64,000 nt of DNA from DASXHD01 sp036488725 (GTDB taxonomy: Bacteria; Myxococcota_A; Polyangia; Polyangiales; Polyangiaceae), in the NCBI GenBank assembly GCA_036488725.1, contig DASXHD010000010.1:103410-167409 (forward strand), in the 5' to 3' direction. The first letter of the stretch is position 1. Every line of letters starts with the position of its first letter. The notes under the pieces are model-generated. The model saw nothing but the letters and a program-made list of their open reading frames with translations. It had not been told where the DNA came from and ran no database searches. The translations under genes and the position numbers were made by a program. Shown here one piece after another: positions 62,393 through 64,000 of the stretch.

Positions 62393-62550
62393 GCCGACAA
62401 ATTGGATTGAAAACGATCGCGCACGAGCTCGAGGGGCGAACGTCGCGCCGCTTCGGCGCGGTTTAGAACGCCACCAGCGTCGTCACTCCGGTCTAACGGT
62501 CAGCGACCTCGCTACGTGCGAAACACCGGCAAACGTGGAACAATCGCTCA

Positions 62551-63567
62551 TTGGCTTTTTCGCAGACGCTGCCCGCTTTAGCTTCGCTCATGTTGCTTGC
62601 GCCGCTCCTATCGGCTTGCGGGAGCGATGGCGCGGGGCCTACCGACGCAGACTCCACAGACGCAGGCGCGGATGCCGGCGCCTCTGGAAAGTGGACGTTA
62701 GCAAGCGGCGAGTGCCCGCTCGCGCTCACTTCTGACGGCACGAACGTGTACTGGACAAGTCGCTGCGGCTACTGCGAAAACGGCAACGTCATGAAAGTGG
62801 CGGCGTCCGGCGCGGGCCCAGTCGAAACCGTTGCTTCAGCGCAGATCGGCGTTGGAGCCGTCGCAATCTCCGATGACGTTGTCTACTGGCTGGACGAATG
62901 TAACGGGGTCATCGGGTCTTGCCCGACGAGCGGTTGCGACACCGCCCAACAAGTTGTCACCGGCGCAATCGGGCTGGACCTCGTCGCTGACGGCGACCGG
63001 CTCTGGTGGTTCCGCAGCACGACGGGTTTGAGCGGCGAGGTCATCAGTTGTCCCGCCGTAGGATGCTCTGCGGCGACCACGGTCATTGCGGACGCTGGTG
63101 TGTCGCCCCGAAACCTCGCTGTGGATAACGTCAACGTTTATTGGAGCGCGGGTACAACCACGAGCACCATCTTCACTTGTCCGAAATCTGGGTGCGTGAA
63201 CGGACCAACGACGCTTGCCACAAACCAGGCACAGATCAACGCGGTAGCCTCAAGTGGCAATTACCTCTATTGGACAACGAGCACGGCAATTATGACGTGC
63301 AGCACTTCCGGATGTGGCTCGCAGCCGACGGTCGTTGCAGTCGACCCTGGTCGTCCGGCCGGCATAACAACTTGGCAAGAGAACATCTATTGGACCTCCA
63401 TTACCACGCCAGGTCCCTACGTCGGATCCGTGTTTGAATGCACCGCGCCCGACTGCAGCACACCATTCCAGATCGCGTCCCCACTTGATTTACCGCTGGC
63501 CGTCCTCGCCACCGAGTCAGGCGTCTTTTGGTTGACGCGCAATGCACTGATGTTTGCTGCGCGCTAG
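62551..63567 (+). CDS. Beta-propeller lipoprotein with repeated CP..GC motifs
   Basis: 338 aa from a TTG, or 325 aa from the ATG at 62590; the longer start gives a fuller signal (LPALASLMLLAPLLSAC). After an Asp/Ala/Gly linker come the blades of the family, each with C-P-x-x-G-C or C-x-x-x-x-C: NVYWTSRCGYC, VVYWLDECNGVIGSCPTSGC, LWWFRSTTGLSG then VISCPAVGC, NVYWSAGTTTSTIFTCPKSGC, YLYWTTSTAIMTCSTSGC and NIYWTSITTPG. This is the clearest member. Sequence composition is A+T-richer than the 10986 copy. Confidence 0.75.
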   Translation: MAFSQTLPALASLMLLAPLLSACGSDGAGPTDADSTDAGADAGASGKWTLASGECPLALTSDGTNVYWTSRCGYCENGNVMKVAASGAGPVETVASAQIGVGAVAISDDVVYWLDECNGVIGSCPTSGCDTAQQVVTGAIGLDLVADGDRLWWFRSTTGLSGEVISCPAVGCSAATTVIADAGVSPRNLAVDNVNVYWSAGTTTSTIFTCPKSGCVNGPTTLATNQAQINAVASSGNYLYWTTSTAIMTCSTSGCGSQPTVVAVDPGRPAGITTWQENIYWTSITTPGPYVGSVFECTAPDCSTPFQIASPLDLPLAVLATESGVFWLTRNALMFAAR

Positions 63568-63571
63568 ACAC

Positions 63572-63919
63572 CTATTGGCAGAATCCAGCGTCGCCGCAGA
63601 CGCCAACCGAACAGTCGCAATCCCGACGACACACCTGGTCTAACGAATCGCCATACGGCTGACCATTGCGGGGCGGCGCAGTGCTTCCTGGAAGGCAATC
63701 CGAAGGCGTCGCACAAACCCAGAAAGCGCCGCCTTTATTAGAGTGCGCGCAACAGACATCGCCAAGCGGGCAATTCGTCGAATCATCGCATTCACGCGAC
63801 GATGGCTGATCCGCGCCGAGAGCGAATTGGTTGCATGCTGTCCCGCCTTCATCCGTACAACTGACGTGAAACCCAAATATGGTCCGTCGAATACGCCTTT
63901 CTTGACCAACAATTTTCAT
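63572..63919 (-). CDS. Cys-rich protein, start uncertain
   Basis: 115 aa from the ATG at 63919; an in-frame stop lies further upstream inside the window, so the gene is not cut by the edge unless it is frameshifted. The N terminus lacks a signal peptide. The body has regularly placed cysteines: HVSCTDEGGTACNQF, ECDDSTNCPLGDVCCAHS, FWVCATPSDCLPG, QVCRRDCDCSVGVCGDAGFC, reminiscent of Dickkopf- or EGF-like small modules in myxobacterial surface proteins. The missing signal suggests a 5' truncation or lesion. Nothing recognisable is seen in the last 81 bases. Confidence 0.45.
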   Translation of the reverse strand: MKIVGQERRIRRTIFGFHVSCTDEGGTACNQFALGADQPSSRECDDSTNCPLGDVCCAHSNKGGAFWVCATPSDCLPGSTAPPRNGQPYGDSLDQVCRRDCDCSVGVCGDAGFCQ

Positions 63920-64000
63920 TATCGCATTTCCCCGCCGTCACAGTTGACGCTTGTGGCGATCGCGCCACCGGCCGCCTCCGCCAAGGCATACGGCAGTCCG

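Overview
This is a G+C-rich (about 70% for most of its length), gene-dense chromosomal window with no rRNA, tRNA, CRISPR array, integrase or insertion sequence that I can see. The gene content points to the phylum Myxococcota, most likely the order Polyangiales. Evidence: many short-signal lipoproteins in which the lipobox cysteine is followed by a low-complexity Asp/Ala/Gly/Ser/Pro linker; two proteins with MYXO-CTERM-like tails; a eukaryote-type Ser/Thr kinase; abundant histidine kinases; and frequent GTG starts with four-base ATGA/GTGA overlaps. No genus-level marker is present.

Layout. 0-8 kb: a truncated methyltransferase, a DTW-domain tRNA modification enzyme with an extra domain, secreted proteins, MscL, a metallophosphoesterase and a Ser/Thr kinase. 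8-11 kb: signalling genes (RsbRD_N-like domain, degenerate receiver, receiver-EAL protein). 11-16 kb: a beta-propeller lipoprotein, a luciferase-like oxidoreductase, and an operon with a flavin monooxygenase, a redoxin and a frameshifted GFA-like gene. 16-26 kb: a second signalling block (two GAF histidine kinases, STAS-like protein, PAS-GAF protein) with an RRM protein, an SDR relic, a VWA lipoprotein and a GT-C glycosyltransferase. 26-36 kb: beta-helix protein, a decayed gene, ferritin-like protein, S1 protein, Sel1-repeat protein, LCM-type methyltransferase, B-lectin lipoprotein. 36-50 kb: mostly exported proteins plus a LysR/NmrA/ABM regulatory unit. 50-55 kb: a four-gene cytochrome c - DoxX - di-haem lipoprotein - Hsp70 operon. 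55-61 kb: aminotransferase, SemiSWEET, LysE, YncE-like protein, a CrtI-like relic and a DUF4833 protein. 61-64 kb: lipoproteins in sequence of visibly lower G+C.

Two themes stand out. First, roughly half of the genes encode exported or lipid-anchored proteins, several of them members of local paralogous families (beta-propeller lipoproteins, Gly/His-tailed lipoproteins, lipoprotein metallophosphoesterases, a Cys-rich module found on both sides of a divergent promoter). Second, at least four genes are broken (15.0-15.5, 17.5-17.8, 27.6-28.15 and 59.35-60.45 kb), suggesting gene turnover, or base-calling errors in the assembly for the single-indel cases. I found no known defence, secretion or biosynthetic cluster. 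The most unusual unit is the 50.7-54.6 kb redox/chaperone operon. All functions are inferred from motifs read by eye; no database search was run.
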